64,000 nucleotides of DNA, taken from positions 35,312-99,311 of the forward strand of contig JACQFP010000019.1 in assembly GCA_016200005.1 (NCBI GenBank). The letters run 5' to 3'. Made by a program: the position numbers and the translations under genes. The notes below the pieces were generated by a model, which saw only the letters and a list, made by a program, of their open reading frames with translations, had not been told where the DNA came from and made no database searches. The DNA is from Verrucomicrobiota bacterium (GTDB taxonomy: Bacteria; Verrucomicrobiota; Verrucomicrobiia; Limisphaerales; PALSA-1396). This document shows, piece by piece, positions 1 through 7,469 of this stretch; position 1 is the stretch's first letter; each line of letters starts with the position of its first letter.

Positions 1-680
1 GCGTGGTTCACAACGGAATCAATCTTGAGGGCTTCGAAGTGCGGAACGCGGAACGCGAAGCGCGGCACGACGGCGCACCCGTGCTCGGTTACTTTGCGCG
101 AATGTGCCGGGAAAAAGGACTCGATACGCTCATCGAGGCATTCATCATTTTGAAGCAGCGGGATCGCGTCAAGAATCTCAAGTTGCGCATTGGCGGCGGC
201 TGCGGGCCGTCGGACAAACCTTTCGTTGAAACTTTGCGCGATCGATTGAAATCAAACGGGCTTCTGGGCGACGTGGAGTTTCATCCCAACCTCGATCGAG
301 CGGCGAAACTTGAGTTCTATCGTTCACTTTCTGTTTTCTCCGTGCCGGCGCTTTACGGCGAAGCGTTTGGATTGTATGTCATTGAAGCGCTGGCGTCGGG
401 AGTGCCGGTCGTGCAACCGCGTCACGCGGCGTTCCCGGAGTTACTCGAGGCGAGTGGGGGCGGTGTGCTGTGCGAACCTGGGGATGTGAATTCGTTGGCG
501 GATGCCATTGAGCAATTGCTTTTGTCGCCCGAAAGAGTCCGCCAGCTCGGCGAAACCGGCCGGCGTGCGGTGCTGGAAAAATTCAGCGCCGAAAGCATGG
601 CCACAGGAATGGCGGACGTCTTCCGTGACGTGACCGCGAAAAATACTCAACCTTCAACGCTCAACCTGCAACCACACTGA
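1..680 (+). CDS. GT4-type glycosyltransferase, 5'-truncated by window edge
   Basis: This is the C-terminal part (about 225 residues) of a glycosyltransferase of the GT4/GT-B type, which transfers sugar from a nucleotide sugar to an envelope or polysaccharide acceptor. The frame is open from the window edge and begins within VVHNGIN, a motif normally in the middle of GT4 enzymes, so the true start lies upstream. The C-terminal Rossmann half shows GYFARMCREKGLDTLIEAF and the donor-binding E-x7-E region in YGEAFGLYVIEALASGVPVV. The last residues (NTQPSTLNLQPH) are encoded by a TCAACCT-like heptamer repeat, so the natural C-terminus may have been extended by it. The thioesterase gene starts right after the stop codon. 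The family call is firm; the acceptor is unknown. Confidence 0.85.
   Translation, partial: VVHNGINLEGFEVRNAEREARHDGAPVLGYFARMCREKGLDTLIEAFIILKQRDRVKNLKLRIGGGCGPSDKPFVETLRDRLKSNGLLGDVEFHPNLDRAAKLEFYRSLSVFSVPALYGEAFGLYVIEALASGVPVVQPRHAAFPELLEASGGGVLCEPGDVNSLADAIEQLLLSPERVRQLGETGRRAVLEKFSAESMATGMADVFRDVTAKNTQPSTLNLQPH
645..673 (+). repeat. CTCAACC-type heptamer repeat
   Basis: Four tandem, slightly divergent 7-mers of the form CTCAACC/TTCAACG overlap the 3' end of the glycosyltransferase gene and encode its last dozen residues. The same heptamer occurs at four other places in the window (about 19117, 21728, 22063 and 61662). Confidence 0.6.
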
Positions 681-1124
681 ATGGCCTACGAATTCAAAGT
701 CACACGGCGGATCGAATTTTCCGACACCGACATGGTGGGCATCGTGCATTACTCGAATTTCTTCCGCTACATGGAGTCGGCGGAGCACGCCTTTTTCCGC
801 TCGCTCGGTTTCTCCGTCTTGCTGAATGAGTTTGAACTGCCGCTTGGTTTGCCGCGCGTCCATGCCGAGTGCGATTACAAGCATCCGCTACGGTTCGAGG
901 ACGAAGTCGAAATCCATCTGCTGGTCAGCGAAAAGAAGTCACGCTCGTTGAGTTACGTGTTTCGCTTTCGCAAGTTGAACACGTCACCGGTGTTGGAAGT
1001 GGCGCGCGGCAGATTGACTGTCGTGTGCGTCCTGCGCCATTCCGACGGCAAGATGGCTGCCACGGCGATTCCCAAATCTCTGGCGGACAAGATTGAGGTG
1101 GCACCGCCGGAGTTGTTGTCATAA
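681..1124 (+). CDS. acyl-CoA thioesterase, 4HBT/YbgC-like hotdog fold
   Basis: A 147-residue single-domain hotdog thioesterase, the usual size for YbgC/FadM-type enzymes that hydrolyse acyl-CoA thioesters in the cytoplasm. The active-site region near residue 12 reads EFSDTDMVGIVHYSNFFRYM; its Asp corresponds to the catalytic Asp of the 4HBT family, and HYSNFFRYME is the typical start of the central hotdog helix. The ATG directly follows the TGA of the glycosyltransferase, so the two genes are probably cotranscribed and coupled in translation. The substrate cannot be read from the sequence. Its position beside later acyltransferase and acyl-CoA ligase genes fits lipid metabolism. Confidence 0.85.
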   Translation: MAYEFKVTRRIEFSDTDMVGIVHYSNFFRYMESAEHAFFRSLGFSVLLNEFELPLGLPRVHAECDYKHPLRFEDEVEIHLLVSEKKSRSLSYVFRFRKLNTSPVLEVARGRLTVVCVLRHSDGKMAATAIPKSLADKIEVAPPELLS

Positions 1125-1155
1125 GATGTCGCCGTCCCAATTAAAGCGGCACGAT

Positions 1156-1770
1156 ATGTGGAAGAAATTGGCCCATCTAAGTCTCACTATTTGTTGTCTA
1201 GGGAGTGTATTACCTGCGGGTTACGCCGAGAATGTCGCTCAATCACAGCGATGGTACATGATGGCTGATATTGGCCCTGCGTTTCTTGAAGATATCCCCG
1301 TGAAAAGGTCGGGCGTGCCTTTAGGTGACGTTAAAGTCAAATCCAGATTCCGCGCCGACATGGACTTTGGATATCGTCTGACGCCATATTTTTCGTCAGA
1401 GTTTGAACTCGGTTGCGTTATCGCGAAGCTTGAGGATGTTGGCCAACATGACTTCATCCAATTCCCCATCATGGTCAACCTTAAGCTGGCGTGGCCTAAC
1501 TCTTCGCGTTTCAAGCCGTATGCTGGAATTGGTCTAGGCGGAATTGAAACTTACGCGGAGACAACAGCCGGCCCGAAACAGTCTGATAGTGAGTTTGGAT
1601 TCGGATACCAGATCATAGGCGGCATTGAGTACGGCTTGAACAAACATCTCGCTCTCGGATTCGGTTACCGATACTTGGTGGGATCTGATTTGCATCCTGG
1701 CAATGGACTCTTTCTGCTGAAGTCGCCGCGTACCCATAGCTTTGCACTGTCGCTTAGCTACGCGTTTTAA
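1156..1770 (+). CDS. outer-membrane beta-barrel protein (OmpA/OmpW-like porin fold)
   Basis: A 204-residue exported protein. The ATG at 1156 places a clear signal peptide at the N-terminus (Lys-Lys, then a hydrophobic stretch ending at AGYAEN), so it is preferred over an upstream in-frame start. The mature part alternates polar and hydrophobic residues in short strands (DFGYRLTPYFSSEFELG, KPYAGIGLGG, LALGFGYRYLVG) and ends with SLSYAF, a C-terminal aromatic typical of barrels inserted by the Bam machinery. This matches an eight-stranded OMP_b-brl family protein. No catalytic motif is visible. It may be a structural or small-pore envelope protein. It follows the thioesterase on the same strand after about 30 bp. 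Confidence 0.7.
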   Translation: MWKKLAHLSLTICCLGSVLPAGYAENVAQSQRWYMMADIGPAFLEDIPVKRSGVPLGDVKVKSRFRADMDFGYRLTPYFSSEFELGCVIAKLEDVGQHDFIQFPIMVNLKLAWPNSSRFKPYAGIGLGGIETYAETTAGPKQSDSEFGFGYQIIGGIEYGLNKHLALGFGYRYLVGSDLHPGNGLFLLKSPRTHSFALSLSYAF

Positions 1771-1781
1771 GTGGAACACAA

Positions 1782-2213
1782 TCAAAACTGCGGTTGGGGC
1801 AAACTGCGCCACTCCTTGACCACGCCGTTTTCAAAAACGATTTCCGCGCGCACATAACTGCGCGGGTAAAAGTCACTCTCCAAATAAGTTTCCGGATAAC
1901 AATAATGGCCGTGGAAATAGGGGCGGGAACTCCAGTAACGATGCTCTTCGAGATAAGTCCCGTGGTAAAGCCAGGTGATGGTGTTGCCTTGGGATGATTC
2001 GCCGGTCAAGATTTGTGAAGGCTTGCCCCAGGCGATGTAAACTGCGTCCATGCTCATGCCCACCTTGATTCTCTTCTGATCGACCAGGCTTTTCATTTCC
2101 GGCGACAGGCTGGAATAAGCCGCCATCCGTTCGTGCTTACGCGATTCAACGGTTCTGGTGGCGCAGCCGGTCAAAGCCAGCGTCATCCACAAAATGTAGC
2201 TGAAATGTTTCAT
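1782..2213 (-). CDS. small predicted lipoprotein, function unknown
   Basis: A 143-residue protein with a type II signal peptide; the lipobox LTGCAT near residue 17 predicts a lipid-modified Cys and anchoring in the envelope. The mature part contains VDQKRIKVGMSMDAVYIAWG followed by a Lys-Pro-Ser turn, a pattern like the SmpA/OmlA and BLIP-type fold (a helix, then GKP before a strand). The C-terminal segment is rich in Tyr and Trp. It is convergent with the preceding barrel gene, with only 11 bp between the stop codons. The fold assignment is tentative and no function is claimed. Confidence 0.65.
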   Translation of the reverse strand: MKHFSYILWMTLALTGCATRTVESRKHERMAAYSSLSPEMKSLVDQKRIKVGMSMDAVYIAWGKPSQILTGESSQGNTITWLYHGTYLEEHRYWSSRPYFHGHYCYPETYLESDFYPRSYVRAEIVFENGVVKEWRSLPQPQF

Positions 2214-2316
2214 GATTCTTCTGACGTTGTATCCAAGAGTTCAGTGGAAACATACCACAGCCTGATTCGACAAACCATTTGAAGTCCGCGCCGCTCCGCA
2301 CTAAACTTGGCGCACT

Positions 2317-2850
2317 ATGAACTGGCTGACCTTTGCTTTGATGACGGTGGTTTCGTGGGGACTCTACGGAATTTTTCTGCACAACGGACAAACCGCGATG
2401 GCGGACAAGAGCAACGCGCTTTACAAATCGTTTCTCTTTGTCGGGCTGGCGTACTTCCTCACGGCCGTGTTGGCGCCGCTGGGGATGTTGCTGATGCGAA
2501 AGTCCAACTGGAGTTTTCCAACGGCGGGCATGGGCTGGTCTTTGCTGGCGGGGATTGTGGGCGCGATCGGCGCGTTTTGTGTGCTGCTGGCGTTTGGCGC
2601 GGATGGCAAGCCGGGCGTGGTCATGTCGATTGTCTTTGCCGGCGCGCCCGTGGTAAACGCCGTCACCGCCATCATGCTGCATCCGCCGGAAGGAGGATTC
2701 GCCGCCATCAAACCGCAATTTTATCTTGGCATTGTTTTGGCGGCGCTCGGCGGCTGCCTCGTTACCTTCTACAAACCGCCTCCGCCCAAGCCGCATCCCG
2801 TTGCCGCTCAAACCGCGCCCGTTTCGCCTGCTGCGCACCAGGAGAATTAA
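2317..2850 (+). CDS. EamA/DMT-like small membrane transporter
   Basis: A 177-residue integral membrane protein with about five hydrophobic helices, roughly half the length of a ten-helix DMT exporter. N-terminal MNWLTFALMTVVSWGLYGIF resembles the first helix of EamA/GRP-type carriers, where a Trp-Gly pair is common. The Pro-rich tail (KPPPPKPHPVAAQ) looks cytoplasmic and unstructured. Its TAA overlaps the ATG of the ligase gene by one base, so the two are translationally coupled. The substrate is unknown; single-repeat members of this superfamily work as dimers. Confidence 0.65.
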   Translation: MNWLTFALMTVVSWGLYGIFLHNGQTAMADKSNALYKSFLFVGLAYFLTAVLAPLGMLLMRKSNWSFPTAGMGWSLLAGIVGAIGAFCVLLAFGADGKPGVVMSIVFAGAPVVNAVTAIMLHPPEGGFAAIKPQFYLGIVLAALGGCLVTFYKPPPPKPHPVAAQTAPVSPAAHQEN

Positions 2851-4160
2851 TGGCCGGTGCCGCTCACCCTTCTCGCGCGGAGATTGCCGCTGGTCAACTG
2901 GCGCAACTCCGTTCGCTCGTCGCCGAATTGTTTCCCGCCAATCCATTTTACACGCGAAAGCTTCAAGCGGCCGGCGTCGCCTTCGACATCGCTTCGCTCG
3001 AAGATTTTTCAAAACGTTTTCCTTTTACGACGAAACAAGAATTGGTGGGCGACCAACGCCATCACCCGCCGTACGGAACGAACCTGACGTATCCGCTGGC
3101 GGACTACACACGTTGTCACCAAACCAGCGGCACGAGCGGCGTTCCTTTGCGCTGGCTGGACACACCGGAAAGCTGGGACTGGATGGTCGAGAGTTGGATG
3201 AAAATTTTCGACGCGGCGGGCGTTGAGCGCGGCGATCGGATTTTTTTCGCGTTCTCGTTTGGCCCATTCATCGGCTTCTGGCTGGCGTTCGAGGCGGCGG
3301 CGCGGATCGGATGTCTTTGTCTGCCGGGCGGCGGCTTGAGCAGTGAATCCAGGTTGCGCGCGATGATTGACAATCAAGCAACCGTGCTGTGCTGCACGCC
3401 CACCTATGCGATGCGTCTGGCGGAAGTTGCCGCCAAAGAGAACATCGACCTCACACTGGCGAAAGTGGAAACGATTATCGTCGCCGGTGAACCGGGCGGC
3501 AGTATTCTGGCCACGCGCAATCGGCTGACGGAGCTTTGGCACGGGGCGCGCATCTTTGATCATCACGGAATGACGGAAGTCGGCCCGGTGACTTACGAAT
3601 GTCCGCAACGACCGGGGGTGCTGCACGTCCTCGAATCGGCCTACTTCGCCGAAGTGATTGATCCAGCCAGCGGGCGTCACGTTTCCGCCGGTCAGAACGG
3701 CGAACTCGTTTTGACGACGCTCGGGCGCACGGGTTCGCCGTTGCTGCGCTACCGCACGGGCGATCTCGTGAAGTGCGGCGCGCGGAATGCGGAGCACGGA
3801 ACGCTCTGCGCTTGCGGCCGGATTGAGCTGGCCCTTGAAGGCGGTATTCTCGGTCGCACGGATGACATGGTGGTGGTGCGCGGGGTCAACGTTTATCCCA
3901 CCGCCGTGGAAGAGATCGTCCAGGCCAGTGGTGAAGTGGCCGAGTATCAGGTGCACATCAACACCGCCCACTCATTGGTGGAACTCAGTGTCCAGATGGA
4001 GCCGGTGGCGAACTGCCGGGACGTTGCGGCTCTGGCGCGGAAATTGGAGAAAGGTTTTGACAAGGCGTTCGCTCTGCGTGTACCTGTGACGGCTGTTTCG
4101 CCCGGAACGTTGCCGCGGTTTGAAATGAAATCGAAGCGCTGGGTGAGAAGTTCAACGTGA
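2850..4160 (+). CDS. phenylacetate-CoA ligase-like adenylate-forming enzyme (PaaK family)
   Basis: A 436-residue member of the PaaK branch of ANL enzymes, which activate a carboxylic acid with ATP to an acyl-adenylate and then form a thioester. The ATG at 2850 overlaps the preceding stop codon; a longer frame upstream has no support. Motifs: P-loop-like QTSGTSGVPLRWLD, HHGMTEVGPVTYECP (A5 region), LLRYRTGDLV (A7) and GRTDDMVVVRGVNVYPTAVE (A8, the hinge typical of PaaK). The length matches PaaK (about 430). Aromatic-degradation genes are absent nearby, so the physiological substrate could be another acid. It is coupled to the EamA-like gene upstream. Confidence 0.85.
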   Translation: MAGAAHPSRAEIAAGQLAQLRSLVAELFPANPFYTRKLQAAGVAFDIASLEDFSKRFPFTTKQELVGDQRHHPPYGTNLTYPLADYTRCHQTSGTSGVPLRWLDTPESWDWMVESWMKIFDAAGVERGDRIFFAFSFGPFIGFWLAFEAAARIGCLCLPGGGLSSESRLRAMIDNQATVLCCTPTYAMRLAEVAAKENIDLTLAKVETIIVAGEPGGSILATRNRLTELWHGARIFDHHGMTEVGPVTYECPQRPGVLHVLESAYFAEVIDPASGRHVSAGQNGELVLTTLGRTGSPLLRYRTGDLVKCGARNAEHGTLCACGRIELALEGGILGRTDDMVVVRGVNVYPTAVEEIVQASGEVAEYQVHINTAHSLVELSVQMEPVANCRDVAALARKLEKGFDKAFALRVPVTAVSPGTLPRFEMKSKRWVRSST

Positions 4161-4196
4161 AACTGTTTTCGGAATAATTTGAAGGGCGCATGGGGA

Positions 4197-4724
4197 ATGA
4201 AAACAATCTGGCTGGTGGTGTTGTTGGGCGTGGTCAGTTTACAGTCGAGTTGGGCCGAAGACGCCGGTTGGGGTTCAGCCGGGGTGCGGGCGGGCTTCTC
4301 GGCGACCAGTCGCAACGATAACTTCTGGCAAAGCGAGGCGTTCGCGACGCATAACCTGCGCTGGCGCTGGGAGTGGGCTTCCGGATGGTTTTTGCAAACA
4401 CGGTTGGATTTGTCCGCAGGCGTCCTCCACGGACGCGGCGAGGAGGGTTTCGTCGGCACGTTGGGGCCGGCTTTGGTCTTGGGCAAGGGAGATTTTCCCC
4501 TGACATTTGAAGGGGGTTCGAGTCCGACGATCCTGAGCCGCGATGAATTCGGATCTGAAAATTTCGGCATCCCGTTTCAATTTACCAGTCACGCTGGTTT
4601 CGATTGTCGCGTTTACAAGCAGTTAAGCATCGGCTACCGCTTTCAGCACATGTCCAACGCGAGCATCAGCGAGCACAATCCAGGACTGGATCTGCACATG
4701 CTCTCGATCAGCTATCGATTCTGA
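4197..4724 (+). CDS. lipid A 3-O-deacylase PagL-like outer-membrane enzyme
   Basis: A 175-residue exported barrel protein. The ATG at 4197 gives the signal peptide MKTIWLVVLLGVVSLQSSWA. The C-terminal part carries YRFQHMSNASISEHNPGLDL, the PagL signature with the His-x-Ser pair used for catalysis in the outer membrane. The known third residue is a Glu 12 residues after the Ser; here that position is Asp (PGLD). The protein ends LSISYRF with a terminal aromatic, as expected for a barrel. PagL removes the 3-O acyl chain of lipid A. It sits a few hundred bases upstream of PlsC and Aas-like acyltransferase genes, consistent with envelope lipid remodelling. Confidence 0.72.
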   Translation: MKTIWLVVLLGVVSLQSSWAEDAGWGSAGVRAGFSATSRNDNFWQSEAFATHNLRWRWEWASGWFLQTRLDLSAGVLHGRGEEGFVGTLGPALVLGKGDFPLTFEGGSSPTILSRDEFGSENFGIPFQFTSHAGFDCRVYKQLSIGYRFQHMSNASISEHNPGLDLHMLSISYRF

Positions 4725-4761
4725 GGGTTGCAATCACTGTGGGTTCGGATAAAGTCCTTTC

Positions 4762-5151
4762 ATGAAGCCATACATTCGCCTTGCCCATAGCGTTGGTGTG
4801 TTCATCACGCCGTTGTTGTTTGCCGGGATGCTCGCCGGTTGCGCGTCCGCTCCCAAAGTCGATTGGAACGCGCGCGTCGGCAATTTCACTTACGACCAGG
4901 CGGTGGCGGAATTGGGACCGCCCGACAAATCCACCAAGCTGTCCGACGGCTCGACGGTGGCCGACTGGATTACGAGGAAAAAATCGTCCGGCCTCTCGCT
5001 TGGGGTGGGCACTGGTTACAGCCACTATGGCGGTGGCGTGGGCACCAGCACGGGTGTGGGCGTCGCGGCGCCGGTCGGTTCGACCGGCGACCATGTCCTG
5101 CGACTGACCTTTGGTCCGGATGGAAAACTGAAGCAGTGGTCCAAGTCGTAG
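4762..5151 (+). CDS. small Gly-rich predicted lipoprotein
   Basis: A 129-residue exported protein with a lipobox (MLAGCAS near residue 23). The mature N-terminal part, FTYDQAVAELGPPDKSTKLS, resembles the short helix-Gly-Pro-Pro motif of small outer-membrane assembly lipoproteins. The centre is Gly/Ser/Val-rich (GVGTGYSHYGGGVG), and the C-terminal segment LRLTFGPDGKLKQW forms a likely strand-turn-strand. Function is not recognised. About 185 bp without a gene separates it from the PlsC gene. Confidence 0.6.
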   Translation: MKPYIRLAHSVGVFITPLLFAGMLAGCASAPKVDWNARVGNFTYDQAVAELGPPDKSTKLSDGSTVADWITRKKSSGLSLGVGTGYSHYGGGVGTSTGVGVAAPVGSTGDHVLRLTFGPDGKLKQWSKS

Positions 5152-5336
5152 AAGCAAGTGGGTTGCTCCTGAGCATGAAGAAACTGCTTGCGATGTGGCG
5201 CGGCCAAATTGCCCGGCTTGGGTGACCTCAAACAGTTTGGCTGTTGCAAACGTCCAGCCGGATTCCGACGGATGGGCAAGGATTCAATCAAACGCTGTCG
5301 CGGCCAGGAGGAATGAAGTAGCGTGCTGGAACAGGT

Positions 5337-6119
5337 ATGAAACGTCATCCGTTGCGAGTGCTGCGCCGGTTTTTTGTTTTCACCGTTCTCATTCTGCTGT
5401 GTCTGCTCGAGTTCATTTTCTGCATCTGGTTGAGAGGAAAGGCAAGTTCGGCCCGCGCGCGCGCCGATTGGCTGCAACGCTGGAGCCGCCGGCACCTGCG
5501 CAATATCAACGCGGAAATCCAACGCTCCGGCCAGCCCCCCGCGCGCGGTCTGCTGGTCAGCAATCATCTCAGCTACCTTGACATTTTGGTGCTGGCGGAG
5601 GCGCAGCCGATGGTGTTTCTGTCCAAGGCCGAGGTGCGCGACTGGCCGTTGATCGGCTGGCTGACGCGCTGCGCCGGCACGTTGTACATCCAGCGCGAAC
5701 AGAAGTCGGACGTGGCGCGCGTCAATGCGCAGTTCGCGACGGTGGTGGAGCAGGGGTTGGTGCTGGCAATTTTTCCCGAAGGCACCAGCACCGGTGGCAA
5801 CACGCTTTTGCCCTTTCGCTCGTCCGTGCTGGCGCCGGCGGTCGAACAACAGTGGGCGATCACGCCGACGTGGATCGGCTATTCGCTGGAGGACGGACTG
5901 GTGGAGGAGGAGATTTGTTACTGGCGCGACATGACTTTTGGTCTGCACGCTTTGAATCTGCTGTCCAAGCGGCGCGTCACGGTGCACGTGGCTTACGCGG
6001 CGTCGATCGAGGCGGGACCGGATCGCAAGGAACTGGCGCGGCAGCTCCATGCGCAAGTTTGCGATCTGGCGGAGCGGCACGGCGGCAAAAAATTGAGAGG
6101 TTCGCCGGGCACGCTTTGA
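5337..6119 (+). CDS. 1-acyl-sn-glycerol-3-phosphate acyltransferase (PlsC-type)
   Basis: A 260-residue membrane-associated acyltransferase. After an N-terminal hydrophobic helix (residues 8-30) it shows acyltransferase box I as NHLSYLD (NHx4D) and box III as FPEGTSTGG; both are required for the transfer of an acyl chain to lysophosphatidic acid in phosphatidic acid synthesis. The length is that of bacterial PlsC. A very good Shine-Dalgarno sequence (AGGAGGA at 5306) lies too far from the ATG and instead precedes a two-codon ATG-AAG-TAG frame. It is the first of a plus-strand run with the MFS carrier and the Aas-like enzyme, all concerned with acyl lipids. Confidence 0.85.
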   Translation: MKRHPLRVLRRFFVFTVLILLCLLEFIFCIWLRGKASSARARADWLQRWSRRHLRNINAEIQRSGQPPARGLLVSNHLSYLDILVLAEAQPMVFLSKAEVRDWPLIGWLTRCAGTLYIQREQKSDVARVNAQFATVVEQGLVLAIFPEGTSTGGNTLLPFRSSVLAPAVEQQWAITPTWIGYSLEDGLVEEEICYWRDMTFGLHALNLLSKRRVTVHVAYAASIEAGPDRKELARQLHAQVCDLAERHGGKKLRGSPGTL

Positions 6120-6221
6120 TTGAAGCAAACGATGCCGCGCCCAGTTTTATCAATTTCCAATTGCGGGCCGGGTCGGATACATATCGCGGCATGAAACCAA
6201 CGTCGCGTGAAGCTGGCCGCC

Positions 6222-7460
6222 ATGCAGACTAAAAGCCTCTCTCCATTCTGGCTGCTGTTCATCCTGACCGGGCTGAATCTGCTGAACTATCTGGATCGCT
6301 CGGTGCTCAGCGCGGTGCGGACGCCCCTGGCCACGGATTTCGGTCTGACCTACGGCGAATCGGGACGCGCGTTCACGGCGTTCATGATCGGTTACTTTGT
6401 CACGTCGCCGTTCTTCGGTTACTTGGGCGACCGGCTGCCGAGGAAGTGGCTGATTGCGGTCGGGATTTTTGTCTGGAGTCTCGGCACGGTATTGACCGGA
6501 TTTGCCGGCGGGTTCACGACGCTGTTGTGTTTCCGCGTCCTTGTGGGTTTCGGTGAAGCGAGTTATGCGACGATCAGCCCCAGTCTCATTTCGGACACTT
6601 TCGGCCCGCTCAAACGCAATAACGCGCTGACGATTTTTTACGTGGCGATTCCGGTCGGCTCGGCGCTGGGTTATATCGTCGGCGGTGAAATCCAGGCACT
6701 CGCCGGTTGGCGCCAGGCATTTATCTGGGCCGGATTGCCAGGGCTGATCCTCGCCTTGATTCTGCTTCCCTTCCGCGAACCCCGGCGCGGTCAGGCGGAT
6801 TTGAAAGCGGGCGAAACGCTGTCCAAACCGACTTTCCGCGATTTTCTCAAACTGTTTCGCAACCTGAATTACATGCTGGTGATTTGGGGTTACGTGGCGT
6901 ACACGTTTGCCATTGGCGCATTCGCTTTCTGGGGACCGACCTTTCTCGAAAAAATCCATCATCTCTCCAACGCCAATGCTAATCGTTTCTTCGGGTCAGT
7001 GCTCGTGGCTACGGGACTGGTGGGCACCTTGCTCGGCGGGTTCGCGGCCACTGCCTGGCAGAAACGAAATCCCGCGGGTTACGGTTGGTTGCTGACCAGT
7101 TCGGTGTGGCTGGCGGTACCGCTGGCAGTCGGCGCGTTCTGGGCGGCGAACACGACGCTGGCGATGAGCTTTCTCGCCGCCGCCATGTTCGCCTTGTTCT
7201 TGTCCACCGGGCCGGTCAACACGTTGATCATTGAAACCGTGCCGGTGAATTTGCGCGCCAGCGCCATGGCGCTCTCAATTTTCATGATCCATTTGTTCGG
7301 CGATGTCTGGTCGCCGGAAATTGTCGGCTGGCTGGCAGATTATTCGAGTCTGCAACGAGCGGTGTTGATCCTGCCGGCGGCCCTGGTGGTGAGCGGCGCG
7401 CTCTGGTTGACGTTGGCGGCGAAAACTGCGCGCGAACATCGAAAGAAACTTCAAGTGTAA
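6222..7460 (+). CDS. MFS transporter, Spinster (Spns)-like
   Basis: A 412-residue, 12-helix major facilitator protein. The ATG at 6222 is preferred over a GTG five codons upstream. Helix 1 carries LNYLDRSVLSAV and the loop after helix 2 is FFGYLGDRLPRKWL, the two signatures that distinguish Spinster-type MFS proteins from other families. Known eukaryotic Spns1 carries lysophospholipids. Here the gene ends nine bases before an Aas-like acyltransferase/acyl-ACP synthetase gene, which parallels the lplT-aas pair of enterobacteria although LplT belongs to another MFS branch. A role as lysophospholipid flippase is therefore an inference from family and context. Confidence 0.75.
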   Translation: MQTKSLSPFWLLFILTGLNLLNYLDRSVLSAVRTPLATDFGLTYGESGRAFTAFMIGYFVTSPFFGYLGDRLPRKWLIAVGIFVWSLGTVLTGFAGGFTTLLCFRVLVGFGEASYATISPSLISDTFGPLKRNNALTIFYVAIPVGSALGYIVGGEIQALAGWRQAFIWAGLPGLILALILLPFREPRRGQADLKAGETLSKPTFRDFLKLFRNLNYMLVIWGYVAYTFAIGAFAFWGPTFLEKIHHLSNANANRFFGSVLVATGLVGTLLGGFAATAWQKRNPAGYGWLLTSSVWLAVPLAVGAFWAANTTLAMSFLAAAMFALFLSTGPVNTLIIETVPVNLRASAMALSIFMIHLFGDVWSPEIVGWLADYSSLQRAVLILPAALVVSGALWLTLAAKTAREHRKKLQV

Positions 7461-7469
7461 CGGTTGCTT

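Noticed and set aside
5306..5321. Perfect Shine-Dalgarno sequence followed by a two-codon frame (ATG-AAG-TAG) upstream of PlsC
   Set aside because: Could be a minimal regulatory uORF, but one occurrence with no attenuator-like structure is not enough to claim it.
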